DNA of 64,000 nt, from assembly GCA_019096195.1 (NCBI GenBank), contig JAGTXK010000219.1:434001-498000 (forward strand). The letters are read 5' to 3'. Shown in pieces: positions 46,459 through 58,260 of the stretch. The DNA comes from Boletus sp. NGJ (Eukaryota > Basidiomycota > Agaricomycetes > Boletales > Boletaceae). The notes beneath the pieces are model-generated. The model ran no database searches. It worked only from the letters and a program-made list of their open reading frames with translations, and was not told where the DNA came from. How positions within the stretch are numbered: position 1 is the first letter of the stretch; the number at the start of each line of letters is the position of its first letter. The position numbers and the translations under genes are program-made.

Positions 46459-49400
46459 ATGCCTCCGCGAGGAAACCCTGCAGCTAGAGGTAGCCGTCGT
46501 GGCGGGGCGCGCGGTGGCTCTTCTCGTGGGCCACCAGGCCCAGCAGCTAGAGCAGCCGCGTCAGCACCCCCAAGTGGGGCACTTCCAGGTGCCCATGTCC
46601 AAGCAGTCGGTGTAAGGCGTTCCGGCTATGGCACGGCTGGTAGAACGATTACTGTCTTGGCCAACTTCTTCGCCATGGCGTCGCCCGAGAGCAACATTCA
46701 TCACTATGATGGTGCGCCTTGTGTTTTATCAGTAGTTTGGTCGATCGTCCTGATCAGTGGCACCTCGTTATTCGTGGGCGGTGGGCAATATCAGTCGGTG
46801 AGTTCGGCATCCATGGACATATGTTCACCCGCGCTGATCATCGACGATGTCCCTTGTAGTCATCTCGCCCTCCGAGAAAACATTGCCTGCGAGGCTGAAC
46901 TTGGATTTAATCGATCATCTGCAAAAGATCGATGCTCCCGATGTCTTTACACCTCCCGCCGTATACGATGGTCGAAAGAATATGTTTGCCCCAAGAGAGC
47001 TGCCCCTTGGGCCCAGTGAAAGCCAAGAGGTATGTGATGTGCACCATTCCTACTAGGATGTCCGACGAATTATTGCCACAACTTGAAGTTCAATGTCAGT
47101 CTGTCCGATGAAACCACTCGTGGTAGTCCCGGAGAGAACACCAGTGGTCGCGGACCACGCGTGTACAAAATCAGGCTAACAAAGGTTGCCACCATCAATC
47201 CAGAGTAACCCTTTGAGCTTACTGTCCAAACGTCGTGTTAATACCCCTTTCAACCATTCGCTAGGGTCTTGCGACGTTTTGTACAGGGGCAGCAGTCCCA
47301 CGATAACGATGTTTTGACGGCCTTGACAGCAAGTATATGCACAGAAAGTATTTCCATCATCGCTGATTTTGTGTCTTCAGGCTTTGAATGTGGTCGTACG
47401 TATGGAACCAACCATGAAATACCCATTCAACGTGCGGTCCTTTTTCACTGATCGAGAGACCAAAGACATCGGTGGTGGATTGATCCTTTGGCGAGGATAT
47501 TTCCAGTCCGTGAGGCCCGCGATTGGACAGTTGCTAATCAATGTCGACATCTCAACCGGGACCATGTATAAATCCGGCCCGCTGTTGGATCTCTGCTTGG
47601 ATTTCCTCGGCAAACCTGGCCAGTACAACATTTTGAGCCCACGCCGCAACATGCCCGATCGAGAGCGTATTCGACTCCAGCGCTTCATCACCGGAATTCG
47701 AATTATGACCACATACACTGGGGAACGAGTCCGCAAAACACCCCGAGTAGTGAAGAAGCTCAGCAGTGCAGGAGCTTCGGATCTGAGCTTCAGCATGCGG
47801 GATGGTACAACCATGACTGTCGCCCAATATTTTCAGAAGTTGTTGAACCGGCCCTTACGATTCCCTGACAACATTTGCATCGAGGTATGTGTTTCTCTTT
47901 TACGTTTTCTTCTACTAATGAGGTGTAGGTCGGATCTGGCGCATTGTTGCCGCTTGAGCTCTGCACGGTTCCGCCTGGGCAGATCATGCGCAAGCAGGTA
48001 CCTCCCGAGAAAACAAAAGATGTCCTCGACTTTGCGACCAAGAAACCCCAGGATCGTCTGCAAAGCATAACCAATGGGCTTTCGGTAGCTTAGTTTTTTC
48101 CATCCAACACTTTATTTCGTTAAACGCTCAGCGGTTCAGGTTCTTGCATATGGCCAGTCTGAATATGTTCGCCAGTTTGGGATGTCCGTCGATGAAGCAG
48201 CTGGTCCGCTCAGTGTCTCCGCACGTGTCTTAACGCCTCCAAAGCTTAGATACGGTCAGGACAGCCCGCAGCCAGTTGTCGTAAGTCTCTAAGTCCTATG
48301 TTAGTCTCCTATACACTTCTTATTTCATAATACAGACACCCGCTAACGGCGCGTGGAATATGTGGGTTGGATCCACCTTTTCCAAGTCTTCAATAGTTAA
48401 TTATTGAACAGGATTGATAAGCGGTTCTTCCGACCAGCTAACATCGAACGCTGGATAGTTGTCGTCTACGAACGCCAACAGCGATTCAATCAGCAAGCGG
48501 CACAAGAGATGATTAATGGTTTGCTACGTGGCTGCAGCGATGTTGGTGAGTCGTCTTGTCAGCTTGCTTGGCTCGTCGCTATATAATGACCCTGCCATCA
48601 GGGATGAGAGTTAATGACACCAGCCCAATAGTTACCTGGCAGAATGGCCAGGGCCGCATCGCTGAGGTGGATTTCATGCTTCATTTATGGCGATGACTTA
48701 AACGATTTTGTAGCAACTGCGCGGAGCCGGAAACGACTGTTTCCAAAAAACGAAACAACGCCCGACACTAATTGTCGTTGTACTCCCTGACAACGGTAAT
48801 GACATCTACACTGCAGTGAAACAGTATGTTGAAAACACTGGATCCTTACACCTTTGTTGACTGATCATGCTGCAGTTTTGGTGACGTTACAGTGCGTATG
48901 ATATCACCTTCCTTTTTTTCGCTACCAATTGAACTATTTGAAGGTTGGGGTAGCGACCCAGTGTTTGAAAAGTTCCAAGTGTTTCCGTGCAAAGGCTCAA
49001 TACTATGCCAATGTCTGTCTGAAGTGAGTGCAATCTCAGGATACGGTGGTTAGTAAATCTTACATCACTAAGAATGAACGTGAAACTCGGAGGAATCAAC
49101 ACGATCCCCGATCCCCAGTCCGTCACGGTTCTCACGGACCCTCGCAATCCAACCATTGTGATGGGTAATATTGCTGTTGCTTATGTCTTTGCCAAAGGAG
49201 AGCTTACACCGTCCATGGATTAGGTGCCGATGTCATCCATCCCGCACCCGGCTCTGACGGTCGTCCTTCGTTCACGGCCCTCGTAGGAAACGTTGATTCC
49301 AACTCGGCGAAGTATGTTGCAACCAGCCGCGTACAGAGTTCCCGCGAAGAAATAATCCAGGACCTTGGGGAGATGGCCAAGGTTGTTTGATTCCATGACT

Positions 49401-50342
49401 GATCACTGTCGAAAACTGAATCTGTGTTTTAGCATGTTTTGACCATGTACATGAGATACAGGCAGGCAGTCGAGAAGAAGACTAGCGATATTGCCCCCAG
49501 CCGTCTTATATTCTTCAGAGGTCTGCTTCCTCGAAAGTCCTAGTATCCGCCTGACCTTGACAATTAGACGGTGTTTCGGAGGGTCAATTCAAAAAGGTCT
49601 TGGAAAAAGGTGTGTTTATTGATGGTTTTCCCGGACTCCGTTAACTCTTTCTCTCTAGAACTCGACGCATTGAAGAGTATGCACTGATCTCAGCATTTTG
49701 AATATTCTCTTTACCTACTCTCGCAGCTGCTTGCGCGGATCTCAAGATCAACCCCAAGATCACTGTCATCATCGTTGCGAAACGACATCATGTTCGTTTC
49801 TTTCCTAGGCAGCCGGGAGACGCCGACAGGAGTGGAAACTGTCCTGCGGGAACGGTTGTCGACCGGGTTGTTGCCCACCCTACTGAATTCGATTGGTATC
49901 TACAAAGCCATGGAGGATTACTCGGCACCAGTCGCCCCGCGCACTATAACGTTTTGTACGACGACAATAACTTCAAGTATGATATATCTTGACACTCATC
50001 AGCATGGCATTCAACTATGATTTTACAGTGCGGACAGTCTGCAATCGCTGTCCTTTTCTCTTTGTCACGTATACGCTCGTTCCACGCGCTCGGTATCCAT
50101 TCCTGCGCCGGTATATTGTATGTTCTTCACCCCTTCCTTCCGGGTGTTGCCTCTAAGTTGGTTTAGATGCGGATATCGTGTGTAGTCGCGCGAAGAATCA
50201 CTACGATCCACAGGGAACTGTGGATTTCTCTGACTCAGCCACGCAGGCTGATACCTCCCAAGCGGAAGGCGCACTCGAGGCATACCGACGAGGTTTCAGG
50301 CCATTGCATGCAAACATGGCATCACTCATGTACTTTTCTTGA
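46459..50342 (+). CDS. ago1: Argonaute, slicer-competent
   Basis: Core RNA-interference effector. Begins with an Arg/Gly-rich tail ([20 protein letters not shown]) typical of eukaryotic Argonautes. Domains in order: N ([19 protein letters not shown]), linker, PAZ (about 47500-48060: [40 protein letters not shown]), MID ([54 protein letters not shown]) and PIWI. Catalytic tetrad intact: [12 protein letters not shown] (Asp), [12 protein letters not shown] (Glu finger), [13 protein letters not shown] (Asp) and [12 protein letters not shown] (His). Highly fragmented, about 20 very short introns; several exon joints in the MID region are approximate. The protein is close to 900-950 residues, the C terminus being [17 protein letters not shown]. 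It lies about 14 kb from the CENP-A gene. Confidence 0.95.
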
Positions 50343-50603
50343 TTACTCTTCCATCCCTCGCTTTGGACGGAGGACTCATTGCAACTAATTTCAATGTACA
50401 TGTCCCGCTTGTGAACTCTTCCCCACCGTATGCCTCAGCAGATTTGTTTCGCGCATTCTGGTCAGAACCGTTTGATACGATACTACAGGTGTAAAAACAT
50501 CTACCGCATAAATTTGTACGTCAGTTGTCCCGGGGCACAGAACTCCATGGAACGCGTGATAGGGCATAAATACGTATGCCAGCCCATTGGCCGGTTGAGG
50601 TGC

Positions 50604-51145
50604 CTATAAGTACACCCCGTTTTCTTGCTCTTCGACTTCTGAAGGCTCCGGATTTACCGCTGACGGGCGCTCGACAGGGGGGAAGTCGTCTAAGCCGTTT
50701 GAGTTAAAGCCAATGATGTTCTGTGGACGCCCAGTCGTGGTGGGCTCAGATGCCTGCTCCGAAGCGACGGAATGACCGTGATGGGTCAATGCCAGCTTGA
50801 GCATGAGGATGCGCTCGTCCTGTGATGCTCTGAATGTCCTCAGCTCTGGAAAAAAAGGTCAGACAGCAGGGAAACATGCATTGTGATCTCGTTTTCTTTC
50901 ACGGCTTGGCTAACTTCGAGATCTTCTTCTTCCGAGGCAAGGTCCCGCAAGTATTCCTGCAACTCGTTTTGAGACCGTCTCAAGTGCTGCAAGGAATTTC
51001 TCAAGCGAGCGATCTCTGTCAGGACTGTCAACAAGAGGTGGCTGCTGGCAATCTCGAGAACCAGACCATCCCATGCTACTGCAGGATCTAAAGCGATTGC
51101 CTGAGAGAGAGAGAACGGCTGGGGATATCTGGGATCGTACTCCAT
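50604..51145 (-). CDS. Small coiled-coil protein, possibly Tma17/Adc17-like
   Basis: About 155 residues in two or three exons. Start MEYDPRYPQPFSLSQAIALD, then, after an intron, EIARLRNSLQHLRRSQNELQ, EYLRDLASEEEDLEVSQAVK ENE, a second intron, and SQDERILMLKLALTHHG; the tail is disordered and ends EVEEQENGVYL. The pattern of helix LxNSxxHLxRSxxEL followed by an acidic run, ENE and ERIxxLxxxL recalls yeast Tma17/Adc17, a chaperone for Rpt6-Rpt3 pairing in proteasome base assembly. That match is from memory and short, so it is tentative. Divergent from HIS4. Confidence 0.6.
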
Positions 51146-51237
51146 GATGGATGGCTCGGGTGGTCCAGGAGGTAGTAGTAGACCTGACTAAGCCCAAGGG
51201 ACTACCGACCCTTTACCGACTAAGACCGCCGCAAGCT

Positions 51238-53922
51238 ATGTCTCCTTCGTTCCTTGTTCTCGCTGACACCGACGACGTCCAGCAGGATCGTTTGCTCGCG
51301 GTTTGTCGCGTCGCTTCGGTAATCTCCAGGCCCACCACCCACAATCTCTCCCTGCTTTCTGCATGCCACCTTCTGATCGATGATGTTTCTGCAGACGCTG
51401 ACCAGATCATCGCCAATCTTGACAGCGGCACTGAAAAGGTCATCGTCCCCCTTTCCCTCGCGAAAAAGCTAGTCAGCGCCGTTCCTGCTACCCGCTTGAT
51501 CCTCCTGCTCGACGTCGCCAACGCCAGCGCCGTACCAGACTCCCTCCGTAACGCCATCTCTGGCGTACTCCTCAAAACAATCTCGACCGATGTTGAGCTT
51601 ATCCGCTCCATCTCCACCTTCTTTTCAGGCCTGGCCATCCACGTCTTGTCAGAAGACAAACCTACCCCCTCGACGATAAGAAAACTTACTTCGATCGGCG
51701 CATCGCTTGTCATCCCCTTCTCTGAGCTCGAAACATCCATCACCATCGCAGATGCCTTCCTTGCCCCGGTCACATCTGATAGATCCGACGGACTCTTCCC
51801 GACCATCGTCTCGTCATACACTCAGGGTGGCAGATCCCTCGGTCTTGTGTATTCTTCTCGCGAGTCTGTCGCCCAATCCATCTTGACTGGCAAGGGCGTA
51901 TACCAATCCCGCAAGCACGGTCTTTGGGAAAAAGGAAAGACATCAAAAGCGACGCAGGAGGTCGTGCGCATCCGTATTGACTGTGATTCGGATGCGCTCG
52001 AATTTTCGGTCATCCAACACGGTTCGGGATTTTGCCATCTCTCGCAACCGTCGTGTTTCGGTAGCATCGACGGGCTCGCTGCACTTGAAAGTACCCTTAC
52101 AACGCGTCTTACTTCTGCCCCCGAGGGATCGTATACACGTAGGCTGTTCAACGATCAGGAGCTCCTCCGAGCCAAGATCAAAGAAGAGGCAGATGAGCTC
52201 TGCCGTGCGGAGACTAAACAGGAGATAGCCTTTGAAGCTGCCGATCTGTTTTATTTCGCCCTGACGCGATGTGTCGCTGCCGGGGTAACTCTTCGGGACA
52301 TCGAGGAAGTACTAAACAAGAAGGCCGCCAAAGTCACACGGCGGCCAGGGAATGCAAAACCCCAATTCATGTCAAACGACAAGAAATCGCGGGATGTGCC
52401 AAAGAAGCCCTCGAAACCAGAAACTATTGTGGATCTAAATGCGCCTATTGCCATGCGCATTGTGGATCTGTCGTCTTCTGATCCAGGCGAACGTGCTCAG
52501 TTGTTGAAGCGCCCTGTGTTAAGGTCTGATGAAATGATCGCCAAGGTCAAGCCGATTGTCGACGATGTTCGCAAGAGGGGCGACACTGCTCTTCTCGAGC
52601 TGACGGCCAAGTTTGATAAGATTCAGCTCGAGACTCCAATCCTCCTTCCGCCTTTCTATCCCTTCGCGTCCACCACGGTTAAGGAGCTAGACCCAGCCGT
52701 CAAAGATGCCATCGACGTTGCTTATGCCAATGTGCGCAAGTTCCACGCTGCGCAGGTCCAGGACAGTCAGTTGGTTGTAGAGACCATGCCTGGCGTAACC
52801 TGTTCACGGTTTGCGCGACCAATAGCACGAGTTGGGCTCTATGTGCCAGGAGGGACCGCCATATTGCCCTCCACTGCGCTGATGCTCGGCGTCCCAGCAC
52901 AGGTAGCTGGTTGTGAGCAGATCGTGCTCGCAACGCCTCCACGTGCTGATGGAAGCGTGTCTCCCGAGGTCCTCTACGTCGCCCATTTGGTTGGTGCACA
53001 TGCGATCCTCAGGGCTGGTGGTGCCCAGGCAGTCGCTGCCCTGGCTTATGGCACTGAGACATGCCCCAAGGTCGACAAGATCTTTGGTCCTGGAAACCAA
53101 TGGGTAACAGCGGCGAAGATGTTCGTCCAGAACGACACGGAGGCCCTGGTATCCATCGATATGCCAGCTGGCCCGTCAGAGGTACTTGTGAGTACTCTCC
53201 GACTCTGTCTACCGAGCGCGGTGCGTGTCCGTGTATGCGCACCGCGTTCGTTGTTCTTGTACGAATAACGAACGCGGTTTTTCTTCCAAGGTTATTGCAG
53301 ACGAATCATGCACCCCTGCGTTCGTCGCCGCAGACCTACTTTCGCAAGCTGAACATGGTGTCGACTCGCAAGTCGTCCTGGTGTCCTCTTCCCTCTCGGA
53401 CGACACGCTCAAGGAGGTAGAAAAGGAGGTCGACAAGCAAGCGCACGCTTTGCCGCGAGTAGACATCGTGCGAGAGAGCGTGTCACGGAGTCTAATCGTG
53501 AAGACGCCTGGACCGGAAGAAGCGCTACAGTTTTCAAACGAGTACGCGCCGGAGCACCTCATCCTACACTTGCGGGACGCCTCTACCTGGGTGGAACATG
53601 TGAAGAATGCCGGAAGTGTGTTCGTTGGGCCTTATTCTCCTGAAAGGTTATTTTTCGTCAGCTTACGCGCATTGACACAACTGATATAAAACTTGGTAGT
53701 TGCGGAGACTACGCCTCTGGAACGAACCACACGCTTCCTACGAATGGATATGCTCGCCAGTTCAGTGGCGTGAATACAATGTCTTTCCAGAAGCATATCA
53801 CTTCACAGGAGATTACTGCAGAAGGGTTGCAGAAACTGGGACCGGTCGTTGCGACGTTAGCAGATTGCGAGGGGCTACAGGCCCATGCAAACGCTGTTCG
53901 AATACGGCTAGGAAAATCCTAG
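51238..53922 (+). CDS. his4: HIS4, trifunctional histidine biosynthesis protein
   Basis: Fusion of phosphoribosyl-AMP cyclohydrolase (HisI), phosphoribosyl-ATP diphosphatase (HisE) and histidinol dehydrogenase (HisD). Frame opens at 51151, but I prefer the ATG at 51238 ([16 protein letters not shown]), since the outer ATG is 5 bp from the start codon of the divergent gene. His[52 protein letters not shown]. His[39 protein letters not shown]. His[87 protein letters not shown]. Two introns, both in HisD. Complete and full length. Stop 53920-53922. Confidence 0.96.
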
Positions 53923-54102
53923 AAATTATAATCTTGTAGAAAATAATGTCCTGTTTCAACGGCCAACACAAAGTGAGCGCAACTCTAGAAATATTGGTAA
54001 CGTGTGTACAGCAATCTGTGACGTTTATGATCATCGAAGTACTATTGCGCGGAACTGGGTGACAGAGTGACGAACAAGATGGAACTACGAGGTGCGCATA
54101 CA

Positions 54103-55526
54103 TGCTAGTTGGTTCTGTAGAGTGCACGCTTGGCGACATTGACGATAAGTGGTGTGTCAGGGAAGGAGAGATCCTCAAGGATTTTGGCGTACTAAGAAAA
54201 GATAGATATCAGCCAAGGCATAGTCATGTCAGCACACAAAACGCACAGGTGTCGGCACATCAGCGCCAGTGATCCGCTCGACGGGTGCGTCAAGGTAGTC
54301 GAAGGCATCACTCTCAACTATCTGAGCGCATATTTCACTTCCGACACCAAAGGCAGGGAAACCACCTTCAACGATAAGTAGTCTAGAGTGGTGGTAAGGA
54401 CGATGAAGTAATTTGAATGCAAGCGACTTGCCGGTTCGTCTTTTTGACCGATGCTTTGATGGTATCGATGTCGAGAGGACGAATACTACGGAGGTTGATG
54501 ACCTCGGCATTGATACCCTCCTTGGCAAGTATTTCCGCGGCCTCTAAGCTGTGGGTGACCATTTTACTGTGTGCGACAATGGTGACATCGGACCCTGCGC
54601 GTTCAACCTTGGCCTTGCCAATTGGGAGGAGGAAGTTGTCGGACATAGCGTCGGTCGACATGGGGAAGGTGACACCGTACATCATTTCATTCTCAAGGAA
54701 GACGACAGGGTTTGGATCCCGTATAGCAGACTGTGACACGAGGATATGTATCAGGAGGTGGAAGAAGTGATTGACACGCACCTTGAGAAGACCCTTGCAG
54801 TCCTCTGAATTCCATGGGCTGACGACCTTGAGACCGGGGATTGAGCCATACCATGCAGCATAGTCCTGTGAATGTTGTGCAGCAACACCGGCGGCGGCTC
54901 CGTTGGGACCACGGAAAACAACAGGACATGGGACGTTTCCGCCAGACATGTAGTATGTTTTACCGGCCGAGTTTACAATTTGGTCGATGGCTTGCATTGC
55001 AAAGTTGAAGGTCATGAACTCGCAACTGCGGCAAACGTAGAGTCAGTCGGGGTAAAGACATGATAGGTGAAGGACACACATTGGTCGGAGGCCAGCGAGT
55101 GCGGCGCCAACCGCGAGGCCGGCAAAGCCCATCTCGGTGATGGGTGTGTCGACGACACGCTTCTCGCCGAACTTGTCGAGTAGGCCCTTGGTAACCTGGA
55201 ATAAGGGCATTGAGTTACAGACACGTGTATACGAAAAGAGTAAGTACCTTGTATGCGCCATTATACCGAGCGACTTCCTCGCCCATGATAAAGACCGACT
55301 CGTCGCGCAACATTTCCTCCTCCATAGCGACGTTGAGAGCGTCTCGAACGGTCATCTGTGAGTAACATGAGTTGTGGGATGTATATGTCTGGAGTGTGCA
55401 CACCGAGTTTTCGGACTGGGATGCATAACTGCGAGCGAAAGCAGCTCTGCGTACGGGTATTGAGGCGGGGCGGGCGTTGGCAAGAGTGGGGACGAGGCGG
55501 GAAAAGGCGGCGCGGACAGCTGCCAT
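54103..55526 (-). CDS. pdb1: Pyruvate dehydrogenase E1 beta subunit, mitochondrial
   Basis: Thiamine-dependent decarboxylase component, beta chain. Mitochondrial presequence [18 protein letters not shown], then [154 protein letters not shown], and the C-terminal [40 protein letters not shown], ending RALYRTN. Active-site positions for TPP (GEEV, TPI) and the K+ site are visible. Six short introns. Divergent from a short-chain dehydrogenase with 109 bp between starts; converges with HIS4 with about 180 bp between. Confidence 0.95.
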
Positions 55527-55635
55527 TGGTTGGAAGTGGAGGAAGAGGAAAAAGGGAGTAATTTCACGCCGGGTCGCGCTTGCAGTTTTGGGCCACGGAC
55601 GGAGACGGAACGACGCTCCGCTTGGTACTTACGAC

Positions 55636-56628
55636 ATGTCCAAGCCAGTCGTCCTCGTCACCGGCGCATCCAAGTCCTGCCCATTCATTTTTTATTCCTG
55701 TAGACTGAGCTGACTGACCACCAGAGGTATTGGACTCGCCGTCGTCAAATCCCTCCTCGAAGAGCACCACGCCTGTGTCGTCGCGCTCGCACGATCCAGG
55801 ACACCTGAGCTCACCCAACTCGTCGACGCCCATCCTGCGTCTCTCCTCGCCATCTCATGCGACGTGTGAGTCTGCGTATCCCCACCGTTGCCAGCGCCGA
55901 CATAGAGCACTCTGCAGCACAGATGAGTCCGCTCAGGCGCGAGCATTTAGCCAGGCAAAGGACAAATTTGGCCCCGTTCTCGACGGCCTGATCCTCAATG
56001 CTGGCACGCTCGACCCCCTGACGCGGATTGGTGATCCCACCGTACCGCTCGATGCCTGGAAACGCCACTTTGATGTCAATTTCTTCTCACTTGTCAGCGC
56101 ACTCAAGGTTGCCCTTCCAGCCCTGCGCACCAGCCCCAACACCGGACGGGTGGTATTCGTTAGCTCGGGTGCAGCTACGGGAAACATACCAGGTTGGGCA
56201 CCCTACAACGCAGGCAAGGCAGCCATGAATAGTTTGGCGAGGTAATCTCATTTCCCAACTTGGTCATTATCCTACCTAATAGTTCGCTACAAAGAACCTT
56301 GGCCAAGGAGGAGCCTACCCTCGTTTCGCTGGCAATCGCTCCAGGAAAGGTCGATACAGCTGTATGTTATCCAGGTTCATTCTCCCCCCGAAACCTGCAT
56401 ACCGAGACCCGTTTACAGATGCAGCAAGCCCTCAGGACTACTGCTGCTCCTCACATGGACACATCCGATCTCAATATATTCCTTGACGCTCATCGAGACG
56501 GAACTTTGGTGCAGCCGTCGGACGTTGGCTATGTGATTGCAAATCTCTCCCTTCGTGCGCCGTTCAGCCTGAGCGGTTCTTTTGTACGGTACGACGACGA
56601 ACATTGTAACGAGTTTGCAAGGAATTGA
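55636..56628 (+). CDS. Short-chain dehydrogenase/reductase
   Basis: Classical SDR. MSKPVVLVTGAS followed across an intron by RGIGLAVVKSLLEEHHACVV (TGxxxGIG nucleotide-binding motif), then ALARSRTPEL, DVTDESAQARAF, LILNAGTLDP (NAG), FVSSGAATGNIPGWAPYNAG KAAMNSLAR (catalytic Ser and YxxxK), and APGKVDTAM. C terminus HCNEFARN. About 280 residues, four introns. It resembles yeast Irc24/YIR036C and bacterial sepiapterin/benzil reductases; NADP use is likely from Arg after the first beta strand. Substrate unknown. Confidence 0.88.
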
Positions 56629-56780
56629 ATTCCACCCATCCCTTTCCTTCTCTTGGAACCGAATGCGAAGCTACCAACAAGTGCCGAAGAAACCATCAAA
56701 GAAGTTATCGATCCGCTGTCCCAAACCGTACGCTCAAGTATATCACTTCATGTCCTACAGAGACTCTGCACTGCACTCCC

Positions 56781-58003
56781 ATGATCCAACGACACGCGAG
56801 CGTTGACAGCTCCACATCGCCTGCCTCCCGATTCCGGATCATAGACGTACATCACCACGTCTTCCTTGATGCTCAGCAAAAGGCCAAGAAAAACACTCTA
56901 GTCGGCTGGATCACTCCCCCAGAACACCTTCCCTGGCAACCATCGCCAACCATGTCGGCCATGGACTCGATGGACATACAAACTGCGATCCTTTCGCCAC
57001 CTCCTGTTGCCACCGCGAATAGGACTGAAGTAAGGGCCATGAACATCTACTTGTCACAGCTTCGCAGAGCGTACTCCACAAGGTTTGGTTTCTTCGCCGG
57101 GCTTCCCACCTTGGGTGATGTACAAGGTTCAGATACTTTGGGCGAGTCACAGTGACGCCACCTCCTAATATTTGTTCCTTAGGTACACTCAGTGAAATAG
57201 CCTTTGCGATGGATCACCTTAATGCCGATGGTTTTGCTCTCGTTTCGTCGTACGAGACGGGAAACACGGCCAGTAGGATCTGCTAGATCGCTTGCCCACG
57301 CTTTGGCACTCACGTATTGATAGAGTACATTGCGGATAATCTATTCGATCCTATCTGGGATGAATTGAACAGGAGGCATGCAGTTGTTTTCCTTCACGGT
57401 GCACAGACGCCTTCATCAACGCCCTATCCTCATCCCTTCCTAGGGCTTCCCATCAGCGAGGCAAGTACCCCTGTCGATCGATCTTATACATTCACCCAAT
57501 ACCTAAACATAACTCTGGCATCAAAAAGGTCCCGAACGAGACTTACAAGGCAGCCGCTCATCTGGTTGTTACAGGCAAGAAACGACGTTTTCACAACGTC
57601 AAGATCATCCTCGCACATCTGGGAGGTAGCACGCCCTTCTTAGCACCTCGTGTGGCGGCCCTGTCACACTATATGGGGTGCCCACTTTCCCCTGACGAGA
57701 TTCTTCAAGATTTCAAAACCTTCTATTATGAAACAGCCCTTAGTTCGCATCCGACGACCCTTGCTGCTATAGATGCTTTTGTGCCAATTGATCGAATTCT
57801 CTTTGGAAGCGACTATCCTGGTATTGTTTCCTTCCACCATGATGATACGTGTATTGACTGAACCCCAAACCCCAGCTGTCAGCACTATGACCTCGAGGTG
57901 GTATACTAAACACCTAGAGGATTATTATACCAGCCAACCACACAAGCTGGATTGCATTCTGCGAGACAATGCACTCGCTCTCTTTCCGCGGTTCCGGATG
58001 TAG
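56781..58003 (+). CDS. ACMSD-like amidohydrolase/decarboxylase
   Basis: Amidohydrolase-2 superfamily TIM-barrel, group of alpha-amino-beta-carboxymuconate-semialdehyde decarboxylase and 6-methylsalicylate decarboxylase. Start MIQRHASVDSSTSPASRFRI, then IDVHHHVFLDAQQ (HxH metal ligands), TAILSPPPVATANRTEVRAM, FGFFAGLPTLGDVQ, HAVVFLHGAQTPSS (metal His), VKIILAHLGGSTPFLAPRVA (His) and DRILFGSDYPAVSTM (metal Asp). C terminus FPRFRM. About six introns. All metal ligands present. The ATG is chosen because it directly precedes the conserved start of the barrel. A role in aromatic-compound breakdown is inferred. Confidence 0.87.
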
Positions 58004-58260
58004 ACCAACATGCTTGGCACAGTTTTATCACCGACAGGGCAGTGAACTACAAAGGCCACTATTGGGGCTAGGCTTACAACACCCCACGTCCCAGAAAGCA
58101 TGTATTGTGTGAGGTACAGATAACACGATACGAGTAACGAATAAAGCGAGGGAATCTATCCATATATATTACGATTTGGGAATGTGCTGTTAAATGTCTA
58201 TACACCGAGCCTACAAGGCAACCGAATTAGCCGATACACCATGATGAGCACGATGCGACA

